In this document: positions 8,078-17,121 of the stretch, piece after piece | How positions within the stretch are numbered: the stretch's first letter is position 1 | Layout: each line of letters starts with the position of its first letter | Source: CAIQQQ01 sp037445025 | Lineage (GTDB): Bacteria; Pseudomonadota; Alphaproteobacteria; Acetobacterales; Acetobacteraceae | DNA length: 64,000 bases | Reading direction: 5' to 3' | NCBI GenBank assembly: GCA_037445025.1 | Contig: JBBILI010000006.1 | Coordinates: 62,001-126,000, forward strand | The notes under the pieces: model-generated | Seen by the model: only the letters and a program-made list of their open reading frames with translations | Database searches by the model: none | What the model was told of the DNA's origin: nothing | Made by a program: the position numbers and the translations under genes

Positions 8078-11000
8078 ATGTCCCTGCACGTGGCCCTGAC
8101 GCACCGCACGACCTATCGCTATGACCGCGCCGTGGCGTTGGGCCCGCAGACCATCCGCCTGCGCCCGGCGCCGCATGCCCGCACGCCGATCCTGGCCTAT
8201 TCGCTGAAGGTTTCGCCGCAGCCGCATTTCCTCAACTGGCAGCAGGACCCGCAGGGCAACTTCCTGGCGCGCGTGGTGTTTCCGGAGAAGGTCACGCATT
8301 TCGACGTGGCGGTGGATCTGGTCGCCGACATGGCCACCATCAATCCGTTCGACTTCTTTCTCGAACCCGAGGCCGAGACCTTTCCGTTCGCCTACGATCC
8401 CGTGCTGACCGAGGAACTCGCCCCGTTCCGCAAATGCGCCCCGGTCGGGAAGCTGCTGAAGGCGATGCTTGCGGAGGTTCCCAAGGAAGAGACCCGCACG
8501 ATCGACTTCCTGGTGCATCTCAACTCCATGGTGCAGAAGCGCATCTCCTACATCGTGCGCATGGAGCCGGGCGTCTGGACGCCGGAGGAGACGCTCGACA
8601 ACGGTCGTGGCTCCTGCCGTGATTCGGCCTGGCTGCTGGTGCAGCTGCTGCGCAACCTGGGGCTCGCGGCGCGGTTTGTCTCGGGCTACCTGATCCAGCT
8701 GGTCGCCGATGTGAAGCCGATCGACGGTAGCGCCGAGGGGCCGACCGCCGACTTCACCGATCTGCACGCCTGGGCCGAGGTGTATCTGCCGGGTGCCGGC
8801 TGGATCGGCATGGATGCGACATCCGGCCTAATGACCGGCGAAGGCCATATCCCGCTGGCGGCCTCGCCTGAGCCGCAATCGGCTGCCGCCATCTCGGGCG
8901 GGGTGGAGAAGGCCGAGGTCGATTTCAGCTTCGAGATGTCGGTCAGGCGGGTGCTGGAAACGCCGCGCGTGACCAAGCCCTACACGCCGCGGCAGTGGCA
9001 GGACATCCTGGCTGCCGGCGCGCGCGTGGACCGTGCCCTGCTCGCCTCCGATGTGCGGCTGACCATGGGTGGCGAGCCCACCTTCGTCTCGGCCACCGAT
9101 GTCGAGGCGGCGGAGTGGAACACCGATGCGCTCGGCCCGACCAAGCGCGGATTTGCCGGACGGCTGATCCGCAGGCTGGTGCCGCTCTGGGCGCCCGGGG
9201 CCGCGCTGCATCACGGCATGGGCAAGCTCTACCCGGGCGAGCCGCTGCCGCGCTGGGCGTTGTCGGCGCATTGGCGCGCGGATGGCGAGACGGTGTGGAT
9301 CCATCCGGAACTCCTTGCCGATCCCGACCGTGACCACGGCTCGGCCACCGCGGCCGATGCCGCCGATTTCGCGGGCGCGCTCGCCGAACGCCTGCAGGTC
9401 GATCCGACCACGATCCTGCCTGGCCACGAGGACGTGCATTATTACCTGTGGAAGGAGCATCGGCTTCCCGCCAACGTGGTGCTTGAGGACAACAAGCTGC
9501 GCGATCCGCTGGAGCGGGCGCGGATGGTTCGGGTGTTCGAGCAGGGGCTGTCCTCGCCGGTAGGCCACGTGCTGCCGCTGCGCCGGGTGATGGATGGGTC
9601 AGAGCGCCGCTGGCAGACCGGCAAGTGGTTCCTGCGCGGGGACACGATGTTCCTGGTGCCCGGCGACAGCCCGATGGGGTTCCGCCTGCCGCTGGACAGC
9701 CTGCCCTGGGCCGACCCCGATTCGATCGAGCCGAGCTTCGAGCCGGATCCTTTCGCCCCGCGCGAGCCTTTCCCCAGCCAGCAGGCGCTGCGCCGCGCCC
9801 GGGCGATGCGGCCGGCCGGCGACGGTATCGAGAACTTCCAGCCGGTACCGCAGCCGATTGCCGAAATCGGCAAGGGCGCGCCCGAACTGGTGCGGACGGC
9901 CCTTTGCGTCGAGCCGCGCCAGGGTATTCTGCACGTGTTCCTGCCGCCGCTGTTCGCAGCCGAGGACTGGCTGGACCTGATCGCGGCGATCGAGGCCACC
10001 TCGGTCGAGTTCGGCCGGCCGGTGGTGCTGGAAGGCTATCTGCCGCCGCATGACCCACGTTTGCTGAACTTCTCCGTCACGCCCGACCCCGGTGTGATCG
10101 AGGTCAACGTGCACCCCGCCACCTCGTGGGCCGAGCATGTCGGCCGCACCGAGCAGCTCTACGAGGAGGCCCGGCTGTGCGGGCTGACGACCGAGAAATT
10201 CATGCAGGACGGCCGCCATGTCGGCACCGGCGGCGGCAACCATGTGGTGATGGGATCATCCCGCGCCGAGGACAGCCCGTTCCTGCGCCGGCCTGATGTG
10301 CTGAAGTCGCTGCTCGGCTTCTGGCACAACCACCCGTCGCTGTCGTTCCTGTTCGCCGGCCTGTTCATCGGGCCGACCAGCCAGCATCCGCGCATCGACG
10401 AGGCGAGGGATGACGCCACCGCCGAGTTGGAGATCGCCTTCAGTCAGATCACCCCGTTCAAGCAGACGCCGCCGTGGCTGACCGACCGGATCTTCCGCAA
10501 TCTCCTGGTTGATATGTCCGGCAACACGCACCGGACCGAGTTCTGCATCGACAAGATGTACGATCCGTCGAGCGGCTCCGGCCGGCGCGGCCTGGTGGAG
10601 TTCCGGGCGTTCGAGATGCCGCCGCACGCGCAGATGTCGGCAGCCCAGATGCTGCTGATGCGCGCCGCCGTCGCCGCGTTCTGGCAGCACCCGTATGAGC
10701 GCAGGCTGGTGCGCTGGGGCACGCGCCTGCATGACGAGTTTCTGCTGCCGCACTATGCGGCCACCGATTTCACGGAGGCGCTGGAGGAACTCTCGGCCAT
10801 CGGCGTGAAGATCGATCCGTCCTGGTTCGCGCCGCACCTGGAATTCCGGTTTCCGCAGGTCGGGCAGATTGACGTTCGCGGCATGAACGTGGAGCTGCGC
10901 GCGGCCCTCGAACCCTGGCACGTGCTGGGCGAGGACACCTCGCCGACCGGCACTGTCCGCTATGTCGACAGCTCGGCCGAGCGGCTGCAGGCCAAGGTGA

Positions 11001-11392
11001 CGGGCTGGGTGGACGAGCGTTATATCCTCAGCTGCAACGGTGTGGCGCTGCCGCTGAGCCGCACCGACCGGGTGGGCGAATATGTGGCCGGGGTGCGCTT
11101 CAAGGCGTGGCAGCCACCCAACGCGCTGCACCCGACCATTCCCGCGCAGTCGCCGCTGGTGTTCGATGTGTACGACCGCTGGACCGGACGCAGCCTGGGC
11201 GGCATGACGCATCACGTGTCGCATCCCGGCGGGCGCAGCTATGACGACGTCCCGGTGAACGCCAACGCGGCCGAGGCGCGGCGGCGGTCGCGGTTCTTCC
11301 CGATCGGCCACACCCAGGGCCAGATGGCGGAGCCGCGCCTTGTGGTGGGGCGCGACCATCCCCGCACGCTCGATCTGCGCCGCTTCAGCTAG
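8078..11392 (+). CDS. transglutaminase-like protein fused to DUF2126 (predicted amidoligase)
   Basis: The protein has 1104 residues. The N-terminal third is a bacterial transglutaminase N-domain (HRTTYRYDRAVALGPQTIRLRP) plus a transglutaminase core. Its triad is visible: C180 in GRGSCRDSAWLLVQ, H230 in DLHAWAEVYLPGAGW and D246 in GMDATSG. From about residue 290 the rest is the DUF2126 region, with LTMGGEPTFVS, GTGGGNHVVMGS and EFRAFEMPPHAQMS segments. DUF2126 has been proposed to be an amidoligase with a glutamine-synthetase-like fold, so the protein may both cut and form amide bonds on a peptide. The usual neighbours (alpha-E domain protein, DUF404/407 ATP-grasp) are absent here. The start is ATG 8078. 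Target unknown. Confidence 0.88.
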   Translation: MSLHVALTHRTTYRYDRAVALGPQTIRLRPAPHARTPILAYSLKVSPQPHFLNWQQDPQGNFLARVVFPEKVTHFDVAVDLVADMATINPFDFFLEPEAETFPFAYDPVLTEELAPFRKCAPVGKLLKAMLAEVPKEETRTIDFLVHLNSMVQKRISYIVRMEPGVWTPEETLDNGRGSCRDSAWLLVQLLRNLGLAARFVSGYLIQLVADVKPIDGSAEGPTADFTDLHAWAEVYLPGAGWIGMDATSGLMTGEGHIPLAASPEPQSAAAISGGVEKAEVDFSFEMSVRRVLETPRVTKPYTPRQWQDILAAGARVDRALLASDVRLTMGGEPTFVSATDVEAAEWNTDALGPTKRGFAGRLIRRLVPLWAPGAALHHGMGKLYPGEPLPRWALSAHWRADGETVWIHPELLADPDRDHGSATAADAADFAGALAERLQVDPTTILPGHEDVHYYLWKEHRLPANVVLEDNKLRDPLERARMVRVFEQGLSSPVGHVLPLRRVMDGSERRWQTGKWFLRGDTMFLVPGDSPMGFRLPLDSLPWADPDSIEPSFEPDPFAPREPFPSQQALRRARAMRPAGDGIENFQPVPQPIAEIGKGAPELVRTALCVEPRQGILHVFLPPLFAAEDWLDLIAAIEATSVEFGRPVVLEGYLPPHDPRLLNFSVTPDPGVIEVNVHPATSWAEHVGRTEQLYEEARLCGLTTEKFMQDGRHVGTGGGNHVVMGSSRAEDSPFLRRPDVLKSLLGFWHNHPSLSFLFAGLFIGPTSQHPRIDEARDDATAELEIAFSQITPFKQTPPWLTDRIFRNLLVDMSGNTHRTEFCIDKMYDPSSGSGRRGLVEFRAFEMPPHAQMSAAQMLLMRAAVAAFWQHPYERRLVRWGTRLHDEFLLPHYAATDFTEALEELSAIGVKIDPSWFAPHLEFRFPQVGQIDVRGMNVELRAALEPWHVLGEDTSPTGTVRYVDSSAERLQAKVTGWVDERYILSCNGVALPLSRTDRVGEYVAGVRFKAWQPPNALHPTIPAQSPLVFDVYDRWTGRSLGGMTHHVSHPGGRSYDDVPVNANAAEARRRSRFFPIGHTQGQMAEPRLVVGRDHPRTLDLRRFS

Positions 11393-11400
11393 GACCATCC

Positions 11401-12018
11401 ATGCGTATCGCCCTGATCCATGCCCTGCGCCATTCCGTCGATCCGATCATGGCGGAGTTCGCCATCGCCTGGCCGGAGGCGACGCTGGCCAACCTGCTCG
11501 ACGATTCGCTGTCGGCCGACCTTGCCGGCGGCGCCTCGCTGGACGCGATGACCGTGCGGTTCCTCGACCTCGCCCGCTATGCCGCGCGCACCGGGGCGGA
11601 CGGGATTCTGTTCACCTGCTCGGCCTTCGGGCCGTGCATCGAGGCGTGTGCGCGGGATCTGCCGGATATTCCGGTGCTGAAGCCGAACGAGGCGATGATC
11701 GAGGAGGCCGAAGGGTATGGCCGCGTCGGCGTGCTCGCGAGCTTTGGGCCGACCCTGGTGAGCCTGCCGCCGGAATTCGGTCGTCCCGTGCAGACGAAGC
11801 TGGCGCAGGGCGCGCTGGCGGCCCTCAACGTCGGCGACACCGCGACGCATGACCGGCTGGTGGCGGAGGCGGCGCTGGAGATGGGCGATGTGGATGCGAT
11901 CGCCCTGGCGCAGTTCAGCCTGGGCCGTGCGGCGCGGGCGGTGGCGGAGGCGACCGGCAAGCCGGTGCTGACCACGCCTTCGTCGGCTGTGCGCAAGCTG
12001 AGGCGGTTGCTGGCCTGA
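11401..12018 (+). CDS. Asp/Glu/hydantoin racemase-family protein
   Basis: The protein has 205 residues, with ATG 11401 preceded by AGGA just after the previous stop. It has the two-lobed racemase layout. The first catalytic Cys is present as C73 in ILFTCSAFGPCIEA. The second position, normally a Cys in the C-terminal lobe, reads AIALAQFSLGRAARAV with no Cys. One-Cys members of this superfamily can act as isomerases or decarboxylases rather than racemases, so calling it a racemase would be too strong. Its place just before dihydropyrimidinase suggests a role in processing a ureide or amino acid intermediate. Family assignment is firm, reaction is not. Confidence 0.8.
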   Translation: MRIALIHALRHSVDPIMAEFAIAWPEATLANLLDDSLSADLAGGASLDAMTVRFLDLARYAARTGADGILFTCSAFGPCIEACARDLPDIPVLKPNEAMIEEAEGYGRVGVLASFGPTLVSLPPEFGRPVQTKLAQGALAALNVGDTATHDRLVAEAALEMGDVDAIALAQFSLGRAARAVAEATGKPVLTTPSSAVRKLRRLLA

Positions 12019-12031
12019 GGCGTCAGCCGTC

Positions 12032-12139
12032 AAGGTTCACCGCCAAGTCGCCAAGGCGCCAAGAAGAGGTGACATGGCCGCGGGCGGGCGGCATTCGCTC
12101 GGTGCTTCTTGGCGCCTTGGCGACTTGGCGGTGAACCTT
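12032..12139. repeat. 35-bp perfect inverted repeat (hairpin element)
   Basis: Bases 12032-12066 are the exact reverse complement of 12105-12139 (35 bases per arm), enclosing a 38-base loop. The arms contain cgccaagtcgccaag, shared with the element at 6695-6791. The element fills most of the gap between the racemase-family gene and hydA. As RNA it would form a very stable hairpin. No transposase is present, so it resembles a small non-autonomous or REP-like repeat. It may affect mRNA stability between the two genes. Confidence 0.9.
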
Positions 12140-12214
12140 TCTAAACCAACCCCGGAAGGTTGCAGCCCCGCCCGCCCTGCTCCACTCTCGCAGCGCAGCG
12201 GAATGAGGCAAGGC

Positions 12215-13657
12215 ATGGACGGGTTCGATCTGGTGGTCAGCGGCGGCACGGTGGTGACGGGGTCGGAGGTGTTCGCAGCCGATGTCGGTGTCACCGACGG
12301 CAGGATCGCCGCCATCGGCGCCAACCTCAAAGGCGCCCGCCACCTCGATGCCTCGGGCCTGCTGGTGCTGCCGGGCGGGGTGGACACGCATTGCCACATC
12401 GAGCAGCTGCAGGAAGGCGGCGGGGCCGATGAGGAGAGCTGGACCACCGGCTCCACCTCCTGCCTCGCCGGCGGCACCACCTCGGTGGTCACCTTCTCCA
12501 CCCAGTTCAAGGGCCACGGCATCCTTGAACCCCTGGCCGAGTATCGCCGCCGTGCCGCGCAGGCGATGGTCGATTACAGCTTCCACCAGATCATCACCGA
12601 CGCCTCGGACGAGGTGATCTGGAAGGAGATCCCGGAAGTCGTTGCCTCCGGCGTGCGCAGCCTCAAGGTGTTTCTCACCTATGACGCGCTGGCGCTGGAC
12701 GATCGCGCCTATCTGCGGGTGCTGGCCGCGGCAAGGCGCGCGGGCGCGCTGGTGACGGTGCATTGCGAGAACTACGACGCCATTGGCTGGCGCACCGAGG
12801 CGCTGCTGGCGGCGGGGCTGACGGCGCCGAAATACCACGCCTGGTCGCGGCCCGGCATGATCGAGCGGGAGGCCACGCATCGGGCGATCGCTCTGGCGGA
12901 GATGGTGGATCAGCCGATCCAGATATTCCACGTCTCGTGCAGCGAGGTGGCCGAGGAGATCGCGCGGGCGCGGTATCGGGGGCTGAAGGTTTGGGGGGAG
13001 ACCTGCCCGCAGTATTTCGTGCTCACCGCGGCGCATATGGACCGGCCGGGGTTCGAGGGGGCGAAGTTCATGTGCTCGCCGGCGCCGCGCACCGAGGCGC
13101 ATCAAGCCGGGCTGTGGGAGGAGATCCGCCGCGGCACGCTCGATGTGATCAGCTCCGACCATTCCGGCTGGTGCTACAACGGCACGCGCGGCAAGCGGGT
13201 GAACGGCGATGACGCGAATTTCCGCGACATTCCCAACGGGGTGCCGGGCCTGGCCGCCCGGCTGCCGATCATCTTCAGCGAAGGTGTCGCCAAGGGCCGG
13301 ATCGATCTGCCGCAGTTCGCGCGGCTGATCGCGGGCAATCCGGCGAAGCTGTTCGGCCTGGAGGGCAAGGGCAGCATCGCGCCGGGCTTCGACGCCGACC
13401 TGGTGCTGTGGGACCCCGCGAAGAAGACCACGCTGACCAACGAGATCATGCAGCAGGCCATCGACTACACGCCGTATGAGGGCCTGGAGGTGACCGGCTG
13501 GCCGGTCGCCACCATCCGCCGCGGCGCGGTGGTGATGCAGGACGGCCACGTGCAGGCCGAGCCCGGTTCCGGCCGCTTCCTCGCGCGCAGGCCCTACGCC
13601 ATGATCAAACCGACCGGCGTGCTGCCTGACGGCTTCGACGCTTCCGCCTACGCCTGA
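12215..13657 (+). CDS. hydA: dihydropyrimidinase / D-hydantoinase
   Basis: The protein has 480 residues, the usual length. All metal-site residues of the cyclic amidohydrolase family are present: H59 and H61 (DTHCHIE), the carboxylated K151 (SLKVFLTYDAL), H183 (VTVHCENYD), H239 (IFHVSC) and D315 (SSDHSGW). It would open a six-membered dihydropyrimidine or five-membered hydantoin ring to an N-carbamoyl amino acid using two divalent metals, in the cytoplasm. ATG 12215 was chosen over ATG 12203 because GAGGCAAGG just upstream of it forms a good ribosome binding site. The next gene, AtzG-like, follows after 10 bases. No beta-ureidopropionase or carbamoylase is seen nearby; the AtzE-type amidase may take the next step. 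Confidence 0.95.
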   Translation: MDGFDLVVSGGTVVTGSEVFAADVGVTDGRIAAIGANLKGARHLDASGLLVLPGGVDTHCHIEQLQEGGGADEESWTTGSTSCLAGGTTSVVTFSTQFKGHGILEPLAEYRRRAAQAMVDYSFHQIITDASDEVIWKEIPEVVASGVRSLKVFLTYDALALDDRAYLRVLAAARRAGALVTVHCENYDAIGWRTEALLAAGLTAPKYHAWSRPGMIEREATHRAIALAEMVDQPIQIFHVSCSEVAEEIARARYRGLKVWGETCPQYFVLTAAHMDRPGFEGAKFMCSPAPRTEAHQAGLWEEIRRGTLDVISSDHSGWCYNGTRGKRVNGDDANFRDIPNGVPGLAARLPIIFSEGVAKGRIDLPQFARLIAGNPAKLFGLEGKGSIAPGFDADLVLWDPAKKTTLTNEIMQQAIDYTPYEGLEVTGWPVATIRRGAVVMQDGHVQAEPGSGRFLARRPYAMIKPTGVLPDGFDASAYA

Positions 13658-13667
13658 GGAACCAAGC

Positions 13668-13865
13668 ATGCCCATGCTCGACCCCGCGCGCTTCGATGCG
13701 CTCGCCTATGTCACCGCCGCCTGCCCCGCTGTCGGGCTCGATCTGCCGCCCGAACGGCTGGCAGAGATCGCGGCCGCCTTCACCCTGGTGTTGCGGGTGG
13801 GCACGCCTGCGCTGATGTTCGACGTCGATCCCGCCGCCGAGCCCGCGCCGGTGTTCACGCCATGA
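13668..13865 (+). CDS. atzG: AtzG-like small subunit (DUF4089 / HpxX-type)
   Basis: The protein has 65 residues from ATG 13668. It is mostly helical, with the segment LDLPPERLAEIAAAF followed by a hydrophobic stretch and a Pro-rich end. Proteins of this size and pattern, placed directly before an AtzE-type amidase, are the AtzG/HpxX (DUF4089) family. AtzG forms a heterotetramer with AtzE and holds the amidase in an active conformation. The stop overlaps the AtzE start by four bases (ATGA), which supports a fixed-ratio complex. The call rests on size, position and weak sequence likeness. Confidence 0.8.
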   Translation: MPMLDPARFDALAYVTAACPAVGLDLPPERLAEIAAAFTLVLRVGTPALMFDVDPAAEPAPVFTP

Positions 13866-15262
13866 GCCTGCACACGCTGAGTGCGGCGGCGCTGGCCGGG
13901 AAGATCAAGACTGGCGAGATCACCGCGCGGATGGCCGTGGAATCGGCATTGGCGCGGATCGCGGCGCATGATCCGGCGGTCAACGCGTTCACGGCGGTTG
14001 TCACGGTGCGGGCGCTGGCGCGGGCCGATGCGATCGACGCGGCGATCGGGCGCGGTGAGGACCCTGGTCCGCTCGCCGGTGTGCCGTTTGCGGCGAAGAA
14101 CCTGTTCGATGTGCAGGGGGTGGTTACGCTGGCCGGCTCGATCATCGAGCAGCGGCGGGCGCCGGCGACGGCGGACGCGTTCGGTGTCGCCGGCATGGAG
14201 GCGGCGGGTGCCGTCTGCGTCGGCTGTCTCAACATGGACGAGTATGCCTATGGCTTCACCACCGAGAACAGCCATTACGGGCCGTGCCGCAACCCGCATG
14301 ACCTGTCGCGGATCGCCGGTGGCTCGTCGGGCGGTTCGGGGGCGGCGGTGGCGGCAGGGCTGGTGCCGATCACCCTGGGGACCGACACCAACGGCTCGAT
14401 CCGCGTGCCGTCCAGCCTCAACGGGATCTGGGGGATCAAGCCCACCTATGGCCGGCTGTCGCGCTCCGGCGGGGTGATGTTCGTGCCGAGCCTGGATCAT
14501 GTCGGGCCGTTCGCGCGAACGGTTGCCGATCTCGCGCTGGCCTATGAGGCGATGCAGGGTGAGGATCATGCGGATCCAGGCCAGCATTGGCGCGGGCTGG
14601 CGCCGGTGTCGCGGCATCTGGAGGCGGGGCTGGTTGGGCTGCGCGTGGCGCGGCTTGGCGGGCATTTCGCGCGCCATGGCGTGGCCGCCGCCCAGATCGC
14701 CGCCGACAAGGTGGCCGACGCGCTGGGTGCCACCGAGCATGTGGAGATCCGGAACGCCGCCGCCGGCCGGGCCGCGGCGTTCCTGATCACCGGGGCCGAA
14801 GGCGGCAACCAGCATGCCGAGGATCTGCGGGTGCGGGCGCAGGATTTCGAGCCGCTGACGCGCGACCGGCTGCTGGCCGGCATGCTGATCCCGGCGCAAT
14901 GGGTGGTGCATGCCCAGCGGCTGCGCAGCCAGTACCGCGCCGAAGTGGCCGCCCTGTTTCATGACTGGGACATCCTGGTAGCGCCCGCCACGCCGACGCC
15001 GGCCACGCCGATCGGCCAGGACATGCTGGAAGCCGACGGCCAGACGGTGCCGCTGCGCGCGAGCTTCGGGGTGTACACCCAGCCGATCAGCTTCATCGGC
15101 CTGCCGGTGATCGCTGCTCCCGTCCAGAACGCCGAGGGCACGCTTCCGATCGGCGTGCAGCTGATCGGTGCCCCCTGGGCGGAAGAAAAACTGTTTCGTG
15201 CCGCCGCCCACCTGGAGCGCATGGGCCTCTGCTCTGCGCCCGTAGCCCCGGATTTTCGCTGA
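13862..15262 (+). CDS. atzE: AtzE-family amidohydrolase (amidase signature enzyme)
   Basis: The protein has 466 residues. The amidase-signature Ser-cisSer-Lys triad is complete: K79 (VPFAAKNLFDV), S155 (AGGSSGGSGAAVAAG) and S179 (TDTNGSIRVPSSLNG). The overall pattern with AtzG before and AtzH after points to the AtzE type, which hydrolyses 1-carboxybiuret in the cyanuric acid pathway, rather than GatA; no gatC or gatB is near. In purine and oxalurate catabolism the related HpxY/HpxX proteins have similar neighbours. Here the pairing with dihydropyrimidinase suggests a carbamoyl or ureido acid as substrate, which is inference. The stop shares a base with the next ATG (TGATG). Confidence 0.9.
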   Translation: MSLHTLSAAALAGKIKTGEITARMAVESALARIAAHDPAVNAFTAVVTVRALARADAIDAAIGRGEDPGPLAGVPFAAKNLFDVQGVVTLAGSIIEQRRAPATADAFGVAGMEAAGAVCVGCLNMDEYAYGFTTENSHYGPCRNPHDLSRIAGGSSGGSGAAVAAGLVPITLGTDTNGSIRVPSSLNGIWGIKPTYGRLSRSGGVMFVPSLDHVGPFARTVADLALAYEAMQGEDHADPGQHWRGLAPVSRHLEAGLVGLRVARLGGHFARHGVAAAQIAADKVADALGATEHVEIRNAAAGRAAAFLITGAEGGNQHAEDLRVRAQDFEPLTRDRLLAGMLIPAQWVVHAQRLRSQYRAEVAALFHDWDILVAPATPTPATPIGQDMLEADGQTVPLRASFGVYTQPISFIGLPVIAAPVQNAEGTLPIGVQLIGAPWAEEKLFRAAAHLERMGLCSAPVAPDFR

Positions 15263-15651
15263 TGGACCTGAATATTCCCGACATCGTCGCCGAAGTGACC
15301 GCAGCGTTCCTGCGCTATGAGCAGGCGATCGTGACCAACGATGTCGCTGTGCTCGATGAGCTGTTTTGGGACAGCGACCTCACCATCCGCTACGGCATGG
15401 GCGAGAATCTGTATGGCATCGAGGCCATTCGCGGGTTTCGCAACGCGCGGCCGGGCACTGATCTCGGGCGCACCCTGGGCGGCACCGTGATCACCACGTT
15501 CGGGCGCGATTTTGCCACGGCCAGCACGCTCACCCGGCGCGACAGCAATGGCCGCACAGGCCGCCAGATGCAGACCTGGGCACGGATGCCCCAGGGCTGG
15601 TGCGTGGTGGCGGCGCATGTGTCGTTCCTGGAGTTCGATTGGCCGGGATGA
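15262..15651 (+). CDS. atzH: AtzH-like protein (DUF3225, SnoaL/NTF2-like fold)
   Basis: The protein has 129 residues. The pattern YEQAIVTNDVAVLDELFW followed by RYGMGENLYGIEAIRGFR is typical of the cone-shaped NTF2-like fold in the DUF3225/HpxZ/AtzH group. It ends with a C-terminal W-C-V-V-A-A-H-V-S-F strand. AtzH has been reported to hydrolyse 1,3-dicarboxyurea, complementing AtzE. Here it follows atzE with a one-base overlap and overlaps the next kinase gene as ATGA, so it belongs to the same operon. Function in this organism is inferred from the family and the gene order. Confidence 0.85.
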   Translation: MDLNIPDIVAEVTAAFLRYEQAIVTNDVAVLDELFWDSDLTIRYGMGENLYGIEAIRGFRNARPGTDLGRTLGGTVITTFGRDFATASTLTRRDSNGRTGRQMQTWARMPQGWCVVAAHVSFLEFDWPG

Positions 15652-16501
15652 TCGGAATCGACTGGGGCTCCAGCGGCTTTCGCGCCTATCGCCTCCAGGA
15701 CGGGGCGGTGATCGACCGGCTGGAACGCCCCGCCGGCATCCTGCACGTGCCGGAAGGCGGGTTCGCCGTCACGTTGCGCGACGCGATCGCGCCCTGGCTG
15801 GCCGCGGGTGAAACCCGTGTGCTGATGTCCGGCATGGTCGGCAGCCGGCAGGGCTGGGTGGAAGCGCCGTACTGCCCCTGCCCGGCGGACGCCGCCGCCA
15901 TCGCACGGGCGCTGCAGCCCGTGCCGTTCGATGGTGCCAGCGTGGTCATCGTCCCTGGCCTGTCCGCCACCGACGAAGCCGGCACGCCCGAGGTGATGCG
16001 CGGCGAGGAGACGCAAATTCTCGGCGCCCACGCCGCAGGCCTGGTCTGCCTGCCCGGCAGCCACGCCAAATGGGCGCGCGTCCAAGCGGGCGCCATCATC
16101 GGCTTTGAGACTTACCTGAGCGGCGAGGCGTTTGCGGCCCTGCGTTCAGGCACCATTCTCGGGCGCATGATGACCGATGCGCCGCACAGCGATGCCGCCT
16201 TTGCCGAAGGACTCGACCGTGCCGCCTCGCCGGGGCATCTGCTGCACCATCTGTTCGGTGTGCGCAGCCGCGGGCTGTTCGGCCAGTTGGCCGACACCGA
16301 CAGCGCCGCCTATCTCTCCGGGCTGCTGATCGGCACCGAGATCCGCGCCGCCATGCCGGAGCCCGCGCAGGTCACGCTGCTCGGCACGCCGGCGCTGTGC
16401 GCCCGCTACGCCACCGCCATCACGCGGTTCGGCGGCACCCCCCGCATCGGCCCGGATGACTGCGCCGCCGCCGGACTTGCCCTGATCGGAAGGCTTACCC
16501 C

Positions 16502-16511
<10 letters not shown>
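15648..16511 (+). CDS. dgoK: 2-dehydro-3-deoxygalactonokinase
   Basis: The protein has 287 residues, as in the DgoK family. It opens with MIGIDWGSSGFRAYRLQDG, the phosphate-binding turn of these sugar-acid kinases, and has VLMSGMVGSRQGWVEAPY and LVCLPGSHAKWARVQAG segments that mark the family. It would phosphorylate 2-keto-3-deoxygalactonate with ATP to the 6-phosphate, the substrate of the aldolase encoded next. The start ATG 15648 overlaps the AtzH stop (ATGA) and the end overlaps the aldolase start by ten bases. The joining of sugar-acid and ureide genes in one coupled run is unusual. Substrate stereochemistry (galacto versus gluco) is taken from the family and the partner. Confidence 0.9.
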
Positions 16512-17113
<602 letters not shown>

Positions 17114-17121
17114 CGCGATGA

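Noticed and set aside
12023..13675. 550-codon - strand open frame opposite hydA
   Set aside because: hydA has every catalytic metal ligand in place on the + strand, so the complement is a shadow. Part of the - strand frame even runs through the palindromic repeat.
13862..15262. GatA (Glu-tRNA amidotransferase) instead of AtzE
   Set aside because: The amidase triad is shared, but there is no gatB or gatC nearby, and AtzG-like and AtzH-like genes flank it with overlapping ends.
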